Shown here: in pieces, positions 1-11,447 of the stretch | Layout: each line of letters starts with the position of its first letter | Numbering within the stretch: position 1 is the stretch's first letter | Source of the DNA: Gordionus sp. m RMFG-2023 | Taxonomy: Eukaryota; Nematomorpha; Gordioida; Chordodea; Parachordodidae | Reading direction: 5' to 3' | DNA length: 64,000 nucleotides | Assembly: GCF_954871325.1 (NCBI RefSeq) | Contig: NC_088779.1 | Location: 7,566,846-7,630,845 of the forward strand | Notes under the pieces: generated by a model | The model's input: the letters and a program-made list of their open reading frames with translations, nothing else | Database searches by the model: none | What the model was told of the DNA's origin: nothing | Made by a program: the position numbers and the translations under genes

Positions 1-380
1 AGCCAATTCTTATTTAAGCCTCAAAATTTTGTTAATATATGTCCTATGGGCTAAATCTACAATCTTAGGTAAATTAGTCTTAGCTAAAATCTTGAATCAC
101 CCTTAAAAATTGGAGAAATACCACTTAATAACATTAGTTGAATGTGATCCATTATATATTATTAAATCATTTTTAGTTGCATATAATATAACAAAATATA
201 GTGTAAAATTTTAGCTACTCTATCATCTAAATAATTATTTATTTTTAAAACATTACAATTAAGTTGAATTTCTGTTCTATTTCTTAATATTTTATATTAT
301 TATAAAATTATGCATAAATATAAAATATCATATAAATCATAAAATAAGCCAATACAATGAAAATAATGGATTGGATTTTC

Positions 381-1180
381 TTAAAAATATATGCTTTCTA
401 AAACCCTTTTAAGAACACTAAATATTGGTCCTAATCCAGAATTTAGTATTGGCACATCCCTAATTACAATAATATTTACTTTGTGAGTGTGTTTGACAGG
501 GATTGCAATATTTGGATTTCTCCAAAAAAATCCAGAAAATAAACAGGGTGTTAAATTATAAGCTCTAATCTAATATTACAAATAATTATATTTCTAGTGA
601 TGCGTAATAACCTCTGTACATGCAAGATGATTAATATTTGAAAAATCCATTTTATTTCTACATAAATCAAACATATGCACCATTTCATGAGCCATCGTAC
701 CTTCGCAAAATCTGGTATCCATAGCATTTTCTTGGCACATAACTATCTATATAAATAGCTAACTAAAATAGGTTAAATTAATATTTTTCACTTGATTAGT
801 TGAGGGGTCATATCCACCAGCCACAATCTTACTACATTTTTCACATGAAACATGTCTTTTAGGATCAAAATCACATCCTAAAGCTGACATTGCCTTTGTC
901 ATTATTCTTATAAATGGACCTATATAACACATTTAACCATATTTTATATTTATTTACTTCTATCAACGACAAAAGACACAGTTCTTTCGCACTTTAATTT
1001 TGCATCTTGGGTCAAAAGACTCTGCTTACATGAATCTATAAAGTTTCCAAGTTTCGAATTTTTCTCAAATTCTTTTACTTGATATCTTTCGGGATAAAAA
1101 CTATACCCATAATCTTGATTATTGTCACCAGGTGCTTTGTAAGGCTTTTCATCTGATGTACCTTCACATTCTGCTTGCAT
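381..1180 (-). CDS. ATP23: ATP23-like mitochondrial inner-membrane metalloprotease, four exons
   Basis: ATP23 proteases act in the mitochondrial intermembrane space and help mature or assemble ATP synthase subunits. Read on the minus strand, exons are 1180-958, 919-792, 746-612 and 569 down to an in-frame stop at 381-383. All junctions are GT-AG and keep phase; introns are 38, 45 and 42 bp. Exon 1 carries FYPERYQ. Exon 2 gives CDFDPKRHVSCEKC and AGGYDPST, the cysteine pair region of the family. Exon 3 holds the zinc-protease motif HEMVH, followed by FDLCRNKMD and INHLACTEV, all diagnostic of ATP23. Exon 4 starts IRAYNL, like the family's (V/I)RAANL. After that the similarity fades, and the expected later cysteines are not evident, so the last 50 or so codons may be mis-spliced or diverged. 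About 225 codons against roughly 246 in human. Identity is firm; the C-terminus is uncertain. Confidence 0.88.
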
Positions 1181-1755
1181 TTATTTAAAAATTGAATGAC
1201 TAAATGTTTCTCAAGGTGCATAATTATATAATTGATCTATGCTAAACGATAAACAATCGATCTAAAAATATCTTCTCTATATGTTTGAGGAATATAAGCT
1301 TTTTATTAGATTCAATAGCTGTTACTTTATCATCTCATTATAATATATAAATTTCATTTTAAGAATGATGAACGCAAAACAATTATTCTAATTTAAAACA
1401 CATTTTACGATAGAATTATTAACTAAATTTTATTTTAAAAGTCCTATTTAACAAATTCGTTCTATAATATAAAAAATTATGTCATCATAATAAATTATAA
1501 AACGTTTTAGTTGAATTGATATAGAACAAAAATAGTTAATTATTTGAACGATCGAAAGTAATATTATAAAAAAAATATTAGTAAAATTTTAGGTAAAATA
1601 AAAAATAACCATATGATGTAAAAATTTGAATTAAATTAAAGACAATAAAATCAATTCATTTAAGTTAAAGAAATAATAAAAAAAAGTTATTAGGTTACAA
1701 AATAACTATGAAATAACGAAAATCAACAATAGCAATATTAAAGTTTATATAAACT
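1181..1755. other. ATP23 upstream region, no gene seen
   Basis: AT-rich sequence between the ATP23 start codon and the hAT element. It should hold the ATP23 5' UTR and promoter. I could not fix a TATA box or transcription start. Confidence 0.4.
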
Positions 1756-4104
1756 CAGTGGCGTCGCTAGTGGAGGTGCACACAGGGGCTCGAGTCCCCT
1801 GAAAAATTTGAAGAGCCCCCTGAAGCAAAATTTTTTTTTTATTGGCTTCTTAATATCCCCTTGAACTAAAAGTGAATTTTTTTGATAGTTCCCAGAATGA
1901 TTTCTTTAATAATTCCATTAAGTAATATATAGATTTAATTTTATTATTTAGAAATTAATAAGACTATTTTAATTTTTATTAAATGAATACTATTTTAATT
2001 ATTAGATTAGATTAATACATATAAATTATACTGTCACTATGTCAGCTTGCAATCAAATTCTGTATTAAAAATATAATATCAATAACTCACTAAATATTAA
2101 TTTAGCTTTAACAGTTGAAGTTTAATTGACTTTTATTATTTAAATTATTATATAACCCTAATTAAAAAAATATAATCATATATTATTTAAAAATAATTTA
2201 ATATTGTAATTAGCCGAGTTCAAAATGACTAATCAACTGTATATTTATTTTTAAATTTAATTATCATACCTATTCCTAAAAATATTTTCAAGATCCAAAT
2301 AAGTATAAGAGATTACTTTATAAAAAGTAAATAAATAGAGATATAGTTTATAATCCTCTGTTATATATAGTTGGTTATAAAATATTAGATAAAATGCCAC
2401 TTTTATAGACGTATTTGACAACTATATAATATATTACAGTTAATATTATAATAAATTTTACTAATAAATGGTTTTGATAAGAAATATAGTAACAATATGC
2501 ATTCAAGTATGTAACGCCATCTATTTAGTTATAAATAATTTTAAAAATTAAACATATTATTATTCATCTTGCAATAGATGTAATAAATTTGATATCTTTT
2601 CCTCTCTTCTCTTTTCTACTTTTTTCTTTTTCGAAAAACAGTTTTGAATTAAATTTTTAATACAAGTATATTTTTTGATATTATTATAAACTACTATTAT
2701 TTTAAGATATAATATCGCCAATATATAAAATCTTAATTGTTTCATCATATCATTCTGGTCCTTATTTTATAGTTAGACAGCGTCTACATGACAGGATTTT
2801 CACTGGATGCAAACCCCCTCCAAAAACCTTTGCTTACCCACTTTACGGCGTTTATTGATACTTTTTTTAAAGAATTTATAAAGGATAACTTAAATTAATC
2901 TATCTCTACTACCAACTATCAATATTTTGTGAATATAAAGAATTTATTTTTTAGATAATAAATTCAATTAAAACCTCCATTATTTACTATGAATTAATTA
3001 TTATGGCATTATGAGCTTGCTTGAATATCGAAACCTTTTAAATTACATTTAAAAGGATAGCAGAAAATTTTATTTGGAAAACAATGTGTATGATTGTTTG
3101 TTATATAGATTAGGTCGATGAATTGTATTATAATAATTCTATGATAAAAGTATTAATTTTACTGCAATAAATGTTGTCCTATTTCATCTCAAAATTTAAT
3201 AGATAACCCTCCAAAAAATTTATCTTACCCACATTAAAGCAGCCTACCTCCTACCACCCCCCCCCCCCAAAAAAAAGTAGGATGCAAACTGTTCCTACCC
3301 CTCCCGCTCATGTAGACGCTGTAGTTAGAAAATGTTTCATTTCTAATATGGCATTACTGTGTGTAAATAACTCAAGGCTGCAATATATTTGCATAATTAT
3401 TTCTTTAAAAGATTTTTAGTGTTTTTATTTAATAATTTATCCAACATAATAAATTCTGATATAAGTTTACATAGTGAGTGTCATGGCTATTACTGCAAAT
3501 TAACCAGTGTATATTATTTGTGTTGCTATGTAAGTTAAGATTATTACAACAACGGCTGAGAGAATATGATTGCATATTTTAGATAAACAATAATGGTCAG
3601 TCGTTTATATATCATTTAAAATGGAAGATAATCTTCTAGAAATTTAATATCTCACGATAATTTTCTCGATTACTTATCTAGCCTCCATCATGTCATCTAA
3701 AAGGAAGCTCTAACCACCATATAGTTTTATGATTTGGATTGGTCGTTTATACTCTTTTCTTCAAAAATTGTTGATTTGGCAGAGGCCTATGAAATTTTTC
3801 CTTATTAGTTTATTGTATAAAACATTGTCAAAAATGGTAACAGATAGTTATACTAGTTTGATAACCCTTTGTCAATGTAAGTTGCTAAGAATTATATTAT
3901 TGCATTATGTTGTTTTTTACATGCCAGTTTATTTTGTATGCATAATATAATAAATGACAAAATATGAAAATCAGAATAATTGTTCAGAGTTAACTAATTT
4001 AAAAAAAGTAATATATTAATATAAAACCCGGCCGAAGGCCTGCGTTCCCATAAAAATTTTTTTAGTGGAGCCCCCTGAGATTGTAAATGCTAGCGACGCC
4101 CCTG
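1756..4104. mobile_element. Non-autonomous hAT element (family A), complete ends
   Basis: Inverted ends CAGTGGCGTCGCTAG (1756-1770) and CTAGCGACGCCCCTG (4090-4104), with an 8-bp duplication TATAAACT (1748-1755) against GATAAACT (4105-4112), 7 of 8 matching. The CAG-led ends, 8-bp duplication and GGCGTNGC core fit the hAT superfamily. No transposase is present. Near 3690 there is only a short start-like MSSKRKL before a stop. A second copy of the same family at 50310-62662 aligns along most of its length. This copy carries a smaller hAT insertion at 2778-3321. Confidence 0.85.
2778..3321. mobile_element. Small non-autonomous hAT (family D) inserted in family A copy
   Basis: Ends CAGCGTCTACATGA (2778) and TCATGTAGACGCTG (ending 3321) are perfect inverted repeats. 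The flanks repeat TAGTTAGA exactly (2770-2777 and 3322-3329). In the sister family A copy near 52530-52545 the target is present once and uninterrupted. The element is 544 bp with a C-run near 3259-3270 and no coding capacity. An inverted relative lies at 32037-32608. Confidence 0.9.
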
Positions 4105-4371
4105 GATAAACTACAGTGAGCTACAAATTTTACAATAAATATAAGTTCATGTTCAAATAGTGTTTCAAGAATAGGATGAGGTATAAATATGACCAATAAA
4201 TTAGCTTATTTGCTGAAACTAAGGTGGTAAAGGCATTATGAGTAGAGGTATTAACCTCATCAAAAACAGTTGATAACTCCTTAAAAATATTCAAAAAATA
4301 TTTAAAATATGAGGTACTTCGTATGGTCAGTATCAATTTTTTATAATATATTATACTCAAGGCATTAAAAT

Positions 4372-4580
4372 TAGTGTTAATAAAAGCCCGAATCGGGAAA
4401 ATTTTATAAAATAGCCCGATTAAGATTAGAGCCAAAATAATGATAAGTAAACCTGAAGAATGGGAGAAAGTTTGAATATCTATCTGCCAAATCTTAAGGC
4501 TTATATAATGTTATTTTGGTTATAATCTTAATCTGGCCGTTTTTTTAAATCGACCCGAATAGGGCTTTTTAACAACACTA
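4372..4580. mobile_element. Fold-back MITE, family K
   Basis: Begins TAGTGTTAATAAAAGCCCGA and ends in TTTTTAACAACACTA. The two halves pair over much of the length around a loop near 4440-4500. The termini contain TA, compatible with a TA target duplication. Other copies lie at 6339, 8521, 16837, 22481, 24208, 44100 and 44824. Confidence 0.75.
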
Positions 4581-4951
4581 GTATTTAATGATATTATAGA
4601 AATAAAAAAGGCATATAATATATATTTCTTGTAGAAAATTTAAAATAGCAGGTATAATAAGCTGATATAAAATTTAAATGGTTCAATATGTGAAACCAAA
4701 CTAATAAAAAACAAGTGCCACATACATATATGCTATAATATAGTTACACAACTAATAAGGATAAAAATGAAAATATAAATTTAACAAATGAATCATTTGT
4801 TATGTAATCAACTTCGGTCACAACTTTTTACAAATTTAACTATATCCTTGTTTGGCCAAATCGATATGGGTGTTAAATAAGAGCTAATTTAAATATCTTT
4901 AGATTGAAAGTATTCATTTTTTGTCATATAATATATCATTTAATAAATAGA

Positions 4952-5163
4952 TTAATTATGCGAAAATATTTTACCGTTATCACAAAATGGGCAGCTAAAG
5001 ATTTTGCCTCTATCACATCCACTGTTGAAATTCAATTCTTCTAACACGTCTAAAATGATTTCATCATTATGAGAATGGTGAAACAATTTACCATTGCGAA
5101 TCTTATATCTGAAAATTTGTACTCACAGATTGTGCCTTAAGCCATTTTTGACAGACATCGATG
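4952..5163 (-). CDS. Unidentified small exon or gene with a Cys-x2-Cys pair
   Basis: On the minus strand an open frame from about 5108 down to a stop at 4952-4954 reads like real protein: YKIRNGKLFHHSHNDE, ILDVLEEL, then CDRGKIFSCPFCDNG and a short tail. The spaced cysteines look like a small zinc-binding site. Upstream, MSVKNGLRHNL (5163-5131) is in the same frame but separated by a stop. That stop sits inside an 18-nt segment with perfect intron borders (GTGAGT to TTTTCAG, 5126-5109), whose removal would restore the frame. Either this is an extremely short intron, or the reading is a decayed exon. I do not recognise the family. It may be the last exon of a gene whose other exons I missed. 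Confidence 0.35.
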
Positions 5164-5589
5164 ATGAATCTGATAATAGATATAATCATGTATCTTGTAG
5201 ACTTGTATTAAAACGAATAGAAATAAACTTTAAAAAAATTTATAAACATGTTTTATCGTCTTTCTTCATTTAATTGGGAAAAAGAATGATAATTTTATAT
5301 CAAAATCAACTATTGAAATGTATAAAAAATATATATATAATAGTAAATGAAATCCACTTTGTACAAAAAAGTATTATTAATTTTGAAAATAAAAAAAAAT
5401 TGATCTTAACAAACTCTTCATTATAATTGAAAAATCTGATTTAAATAAACTCTTTAAATACAATGGGTTCTACATAGGTCCGTCGTAAATGTCAATATCA
5501 CTAAAATAATAAAATCTAAACATGTCAGTCATGAATATCAATATCACTAAATATATATATTTTTTTAATAGTGTTCATTTTAAAACGTT

Positions 5590-5935
5590 ATATTGGCCCT
5601 ATGTCCGACCCGGCTAGGATACACGGGTTGAACCGTATTTCAATTTTTAAATACTTGGGCTAGCCTTAAAAAAAAATTTTAAATACCCGGGGCCTAAATG
5701 TTTTCTTAAAAAATTCCCGGGCCTTTATAGTTTATGACCAAATATTTTATATCGTCATTTTCATCTATAATAATTAAAAATAAATATAATATATTTTAAA
5801 AAATCCGATACGGGCCTGAAAATATAAAACCCAGGCTAGGAAAATATTTTTTAAAAATAATCTGGGCCTTGCCGAAATTTTTATTTTTAAATCGGGGCCA
5901 GGTCGTATAAGGTACTTCTGCTAGTATCTGATAAA
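5590..5935. repeat. GGCCCGG-rich MITE-like repeat, family M
   Basis: An island of CCCGG/GGGCC motifs separated by T/A runs in AT-rich surroundings. The right side has GGTACTTCTGCTAG, like the end of the 53.4-53.8 kb copy. Internal motifs recur in both orientations, so it can fold back. Confidence 0.5.
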
Positions 5936-6338
5936 AATGCATTAGATATTTTTAAGTTTTGGAGCTCCAAAATGGAATTTATGTAGGTAAGCATAACGGA
6001 TTTAATAATAATGCTTTTACACTCATTTAAAGTTCCGCTGTAAATAGTATTTATTAGTCTCATTCTTTCTATAATGTGATTTATGATAAAATCATAAGCT
6101 TCTTTTCCTCACTTCTTCATTTTTCTGCTAATTTATTTTTCTTTAGAATATTTATAACTTTTATAGACTATAAAATTATTGAAAGATTACTATTATTCTT
6201 CCTTTTTCAAATAATTCTGAAATTATTTGCAGAGATTTATTTAATATTGGTGAATAAAAAGATATATCAATATCAAGTACTTTTATTTCCTTAGAAAATG
6301 ATAAAAGTAACTAAAATTTCGCAATAAAAACATCTGAA

Positions 6339-6556
6339 TAGTGTTGTTAAAAGGCTCGATTTAAGCTGATTTTTAAAAACGGCAAACTCAATATTTTATC
6401 CAGAAAAATATTAAGCAAACCTGAAGTTTTTGCTCATAGATGGCTCAAGGATTTGGACATCTATTAACGAGATCAAGAGGCTTAGGCTATATTTTTTGGC
6501 GAAAATATTAAGTTAGCCGTTTGTAAAATCGCTCGATTCGAGCTTATTTGATAAAT
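6339..6556. mobile_element. Fold-back MITE, family K, eroded right end
   Basis: Starts TAGTGTTGTTAAAAGGCTCG. The inner arms CTCAATATTTTATCC and the mirrored AATATTAAGTTAGCCG can be paired. The right terminus has decayed. Confidence 0.65.
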
Positions 6557-7841
6557 ATTACATATAACCCTACTTCTCTGATCTTTGCGAATCAAATTAT
6601 ATTTTAGGAATAATATTTAAATTATCTTGATTGATAATTATAATTGATAAAGTCCTTGAAATTAATATAATGTAAAAAAAAGATATAATTTTTAATAAAA
6701 CATTTCTAAATATTTTGTTTGTTTAAGAATAAAATAACAGACAGGGCCATATTTTTATTTCATTGTTTTTTTCCCTGGATTTATGAAGATAATAGTAATT
6801 TAAAAATTTTACTATATATTTGACAAAAATATTTGAAAAAAACAATAATTTGTAACATATTTGTTTTGTAGCCTACAAAATAGCATCCTAATGCGGGGTT
6901 GGGACAAAAATATACCATAATCGAATAAATTTATATCTGGCAATCCTGAGTTTTATTTTAAATAGATCAAATTATTAAAGCTTTTCAATATTTTTCATAT
7001 CTCATAATCAATTTGTTAATTATTTATTGTTTTTTTTTCAATAGCAGGTTAAGCTTGTCATCATTACAAGTTATAAAATGATGATTTATCATGTCGTTGA
7101 TAAATGCGAAGGTACATGAAAAAATCATATGGATCACTTGAAATCAATTTTTTTTTTTGTTATTGTTCGAACAATATTTTTTATATTAATATTTTTGATA
7201 TTTCATAATCGTCACACTCGGTGTGCTGCAATAGATAAGGTAGAGAGAGACATTTAGTGTTTCACGTAAAAAAAAAATCAAATAGAGAGAATGGGTTTAA
7301 AATGATATAACAATTTGGGGAATTCTCCTTATACTTATTATTTTTATGGGTGATATTCTCACTATAAAAATAGAACTCAAACTGCTTTTTTTCTATATTG
7401 TAGGGAAGTGGTGTATTTGAACCCGTTTAAAAAAAAGGCAAATGCTTGTTATTTTTAGCTTTAATGATTGACTAAATTCTTTAACAATTTATTTTATTTA
7501 TAAATCCTGTTTAAATATATCGTCCTCTTTAAACACAATTATTTTTTTTTATTATCAACATGTAACGTTGGTGTATATGCACGCCTCTAGCACATAAAGT
7601 AAGTTCTTCTTATACTGCCCACTCATTTACCTAAAACATGTGGGGGAGACCGAAGTATTTTGGGAGCATTTTATGTCTCAAACCTGAATATGTTCCACAC
7701 TATTAGATCAATTTGAATAAACATAATATATTCTGAATCCTCATGGTATAAGATATTCAAATTTAAACTTTTTTTTAAAAAAAAACATTAAAAAAAATTA
7801 ATTTGATTTTTTATGACCAAGATTGGGTAAGTTGACTAAAA
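6557..7841. other. AT-rich tract, no gene seen
   Basis: Homopolymer-rich A/T sequence without convincing reading frames, RNA genes or transposon ends. Confidence 0.4.
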
Positions 7842-8230
7842 CATAGACGTAGTCAGAGGGGAGAGACAGAAACTCCTCTCTCTCCTTTCAAAACTTTTCT
7901 GTTCTCGTGATTCATTTTTGGATAATAAAAATCCCGCCTCCCCCCTCGTCCTACACACTCTTTACCCTCCTCCCCCAAAAATGTATGCAAGCAATATATC
8001 ATTTTTAAGAAGAATTTAAAATAATGATTATTATAAGTTAATAAATAACGACTTATAATTCAAAATTTATAAAAAAAATACATTTTTATAAAAATAAAAT
8101 GAAAACCCAATGAAAATATATTATATGCCAAAAGCATACGATAAATGGACCTAAAGCCAATAAAATTGATAAAGAAAAACCCCACCTAACAGTGCTCCAC
8201 TCCCTTGGCAAAATAATGGTTACGCCTCTG
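7842..8230. mobile_element. Short hAT-like non-autonomous element
   Basis: Left end CATAGACGTAGTCAGAGGGG and right end AATGGTTACGCCTCTG are imperfect inverted versions of the CANAGGCGTAGCCA termini seen in the hAT element at 51244. It is 389 bp with no reading frame. The flanking 8-mers do not match, so the ends may be eroded or the pairing wrong. Confidence 0.5.
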
Positions 8231-8520
8231 GGTTCAATACAAGTTGTTAATTCCTCCACCCAAAAAAAAATGAAGGTCAGATGTTATATTAATTTATTAA
8301 ACTAAAAGGAAAATTCGATAAGTTTTTATATCTTGATTAGAAAAAATCTTTTAATTATTCATCATGCGCGTTTTTTTAAATAAAAGGCCTAATTATGCCG
8401 AAATGGCATTTCAGGAGATATATAAATTTCTAAAATAAATTTTAAAAAAATATAGAATAACTCATGGCATGATTGCCTAAAAATTCACAATGAAAATGAT
8501 ATTCTTTTACACACGGGAAT

Positions 8521-8701
8521 TATTATTGTTAAACGGTTCGATTTGAGCCAATTTTTAAAAAAAAATTAACTCTAATATTATATCCAGAAAATTATTTACA
8601 CATGCCTGAAGATTTTACTCATAGAAAGCACAAAAGGTTTGGACATCCATTAACGAAATCTCTTTTCTGTCTTAAATATTGAGTTGCCGTTTATCCACAC
8701 T
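8521..8701. mobile_element. Fold-back MITE, family K, degraded
   Basis: Contains TTGTTAAACGGTTCGATTTG at the left and AATATTGAGTTGCCGTTTA at the right, matching the arms of the copy at 24208. The terminal TAGTGT is lost at the left. Confidence 0.6.
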
Positions 8702-8842
8702 ATCTACCATATATACAGTATACCTCTCCTATAAATTTCCTACAATTTTGCCATCAAATACATGGAATTTTGTCGATCTTTTTAATATCAATTAAATCTA
8801 ATCCAAAATATTATCATAGAAATGTCTGAATTTCATAGAATA

Positions 8843-9695
8843 CACCAGGTTCGGTTTCGGCTCGGTTCAAGGTAAAATTAAGTGATTTCGGTTCTAGTTC
8901 CTAGGTATATTGTTGAACTCGGTATATAAAATTTTTTTATACATATATTTAAATCATAATTATAAAACTAGACATAAATTTGGTACAATAAATAAAATTT
9001 ATATTTTATTTATAGGCAAAATATATAAAAATACAAAGCATAGTCATGTATAAATTTAACATTTTTTATTTAGACGTATTAGCATGATATCTTATCTTCC
9101 AAGAGTTGTTTTTCTCTCATCCTCAATCTTTGCGATGAAATAATGAATTTCAAATGTGCAAAAGATCTTTCAATGAAAACCTATATTAAATATAAATATG
9201 ATAAATTAACATAAGTTTCAAGAACATCAATTAAGATTTTGGATAAAAAATATAAATCAGGGTCCTGCAGCCTAGCAGACTCCCAATGCAAAATATTTTC
9301 CTTATCTAATCTCTAAAATTGCCAAATCCAATTAATTATCGTTTCAATACGTTTCTCTGCAATCGTCTTTTTTAAGTATTTTATTCTGCCTTTCTTTAAA
9401 TTAACTGCACAAATCTTAGCATTATCAGTATCAGTGTAATTATTTAAGGATTTATACCATACCGTTTATATTTAGTAAATTGGAAATAATAAAAAATCTC
9501 ATCTAAATTATTAATATTTGTATTTACAATTATACAACTTAAAAATATGATTTCAAATATATTAAGATTCACTAAATCCGATAAAACCGGTGTAAAAATT
9601 TCAAATTTTTTTTATAAATCAGGTTCGGGTTTAGAAAATTTTTTCAAAATCCCAGGACCTTTGCTCCGGGTTCGGTTAGAACTCCTGACTATACA
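8843..9695 (-). mobile_element. hAT (Ac-like) transposon relic
   Basis: Bounded by inverted CAGGTTCGGTTTCGG (about 8846) and CGGGTTCGGTTAGAACTCCT (about 9675). Inside, the minus strand keeps remnants of a hAT C-terminal dimerisation region. Internal loss has left no complete transposase. Confidence 0.55.
9060..9420 (-). pseudogene. hAT transposase C-terminal remnant
   Basis: Minus-strand fragments read SARLQDPDLYFLSKILIDVL and, after an interruption, IERSFAHLKFIISSQRLRM. The ERSF(S/A) motif followed by a basic helix is the classic hAT C-terminal dimerisation segment. Stops and frame changes between the fragments show that it is dead. Confidence 0.6.
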
Positions 9696-10673
9696 CGTGG
9701 AATACAATTCGGCAAAATAAAATCTTTAGAAGTTTAAAAAAAAAGCGTTAAATAATTTAAATTTAAAGATTTTTTCATAATGTTTATAGTCTTATATAAA
9801 AGGTATAATATAACAAAATTATATATAAGCACCTGAACGAAAAAACATCGGACAGACACGGAGACAAAAATATCCCAAAATCTAAACAAAATAATTAAAA
9901 TGGATAGAAAAGGGAGCTCTATCCCTAATTTTTCTTTTTAAAAATATCCAGATAAAAATTTTGACGAATTAATCACGAGGCCTAATTCAAAATTGACATA
10001 TTATTTATACATATTATATTTTGTAAGGAAGGAATTCAAAAAAAAAGAAAAATTATTGTTTGTTTAATATAATACTAAATATTTTAATCATTATAATTTA
10101 TGTCAAAAAAAATATGACGCAAAACGAAATTTCGAATTTTAGTCATCTTATTTGTTTCAATGGGATACATTGGACGAGACAAAATGTTTAAAAAATTATA
10201 TTAAAATAATTTTTTTTTATGTCATTTACTTATTCAATTGATAATCTTGTAATTTGTATACATTTATTTTTTCAAAAACAAAAAAATTTTTTTGAGATAA
10301 TGTCACCAATATTATAATATATAAAAAAATTTACATCTTAATTTTGAGGATTTTAATTATTTAAGTAATTAATGATGCAAATGTTCCTTATTGAAAGAAT
10401 ATTAGGCATAATATTTAGAACTTGCTAAAGATACTTGAAAAAATATCATCTCGAAGGTATACTAATGATATTGGTATTCGGACAAAAAGCCAGCAATTAT
10501 TTTAAAAAAATAAATAATAAATTCGGATATTTTTGTGTGGTGAATATTTTTTTAGCATTTTTTTTCTTGCATATAGTGCTAGACTTGAGATTTATAAAAA
10601 TCAATGGCTTAAACCCTTAACTACAGTGCTGCAATATATGTTAATATTATATAAACTGGTTTTGATAATATAA
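9696..10673. other. AT-rich tract, no gene seen
   Basis: No credible coding or RNA feature. The 61-codon frame around 10435-10620 is low-complexity and lacks homology that I recognise. Confidence 0.35.
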
Positions 10674-10891
10674 TACAGTGTTGTGATGATTTAATGAAAC
10701 ATATTGACGATTTAATTAAAACACATGCATATATAATTATAATCTTTACAAATGTTCAACAAAAGAAATAATAAAAGAAATTTCAATAATGCTTTGTCAT
10801 TAATTTTAATTATTTTTGCAAATTATCATTTTATATGAATGGGTTTGAATTTAATCGTCAATATGTTTCATTAAATCATCACAACACTGTA
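10674..10891. mobile_element. MITE with long inverted ends TACAGTGTTGTGATG
   Basis: TACAGTGTTGTGATGATTTA at 10674 is matched by its reverse complement ending at 10891. The arms extend about 45 bp, through the GAAACATATTGACGATT segment. The total is 218 bp with no coding. It is distinct from family K. Confidence 0.75.
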
Positions 10892-11035
10892 TTATACTTT
10901 TTAAAACTAAATTAATAATATATATATATTATAATCGAACTTATCGTATATATAAGACACACTTCAAAAAAAACTGTATTTTTATAAACAACTTAAAGAA
11001 AGATACATAGAGTCATTTATACAATTATAATTAGT

Positions 11036-11447
11036 GATCTACATCGGGCCTAATTTTTCAAACCCGGCCTGAAATTTTTTTTAAAAAAATTTTGCCGGCC
11101 CGGCCCGAATGCGAATTTTTTTTAAAATGCTTTGCCGGCCCGGCCCGAAATTTATTTTAATAAAATTTACAGACCCGGCCAGGCCCGAATTTATTTAAAT
11201 AAAGAAATTAATTTTTATAATTACTTAAAATAAAAGACATGTTATATAAGCGTTTAGTTTCAATAAATTAAATCAAAATTTTTTATTTTATATAAAAAAT
11301 TCAATATAAAATTGATAAATTGATGTATTTAATAAAATTTCTAAGGTCCGACCCGGCCCTAATTTTTTTAAATAGAATCCCGAGCTTGGCTTGAGGCCCG
11401 TTCGGGCCTGGCCGGGTACGGGCCGGGGCTAACTTTGCAGATATCTA
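11036..11447. repeat. GGCCCGG-rich repeat, TIR type 2
   Basis: Left end GATCTACATCGGGCCTAATT and right end GGGGCTAACTTTGCAGATAT form imperfect inverted termini. Tandem CCGGCCCGGCCCGAA blocks lie inside the left end. The middle AT segment is shared with the copy at 25695. Confidence 0.65.

Noticed and set aside
1776-1800. GGGGCTCGAGTCCCCTG resembling a tRNA T-arm
   Set aside because: It is the subterminal part of the hAT end and recurs at 50335. No tRNA cloverleaf can be drawn around it.
4130-4435. A 101-codon minus-strand frame
   Set aside because: It overlaps the family K MITE, is rich in Leu/Ile/Tyr from A/T runs, and has no recognisable domain.
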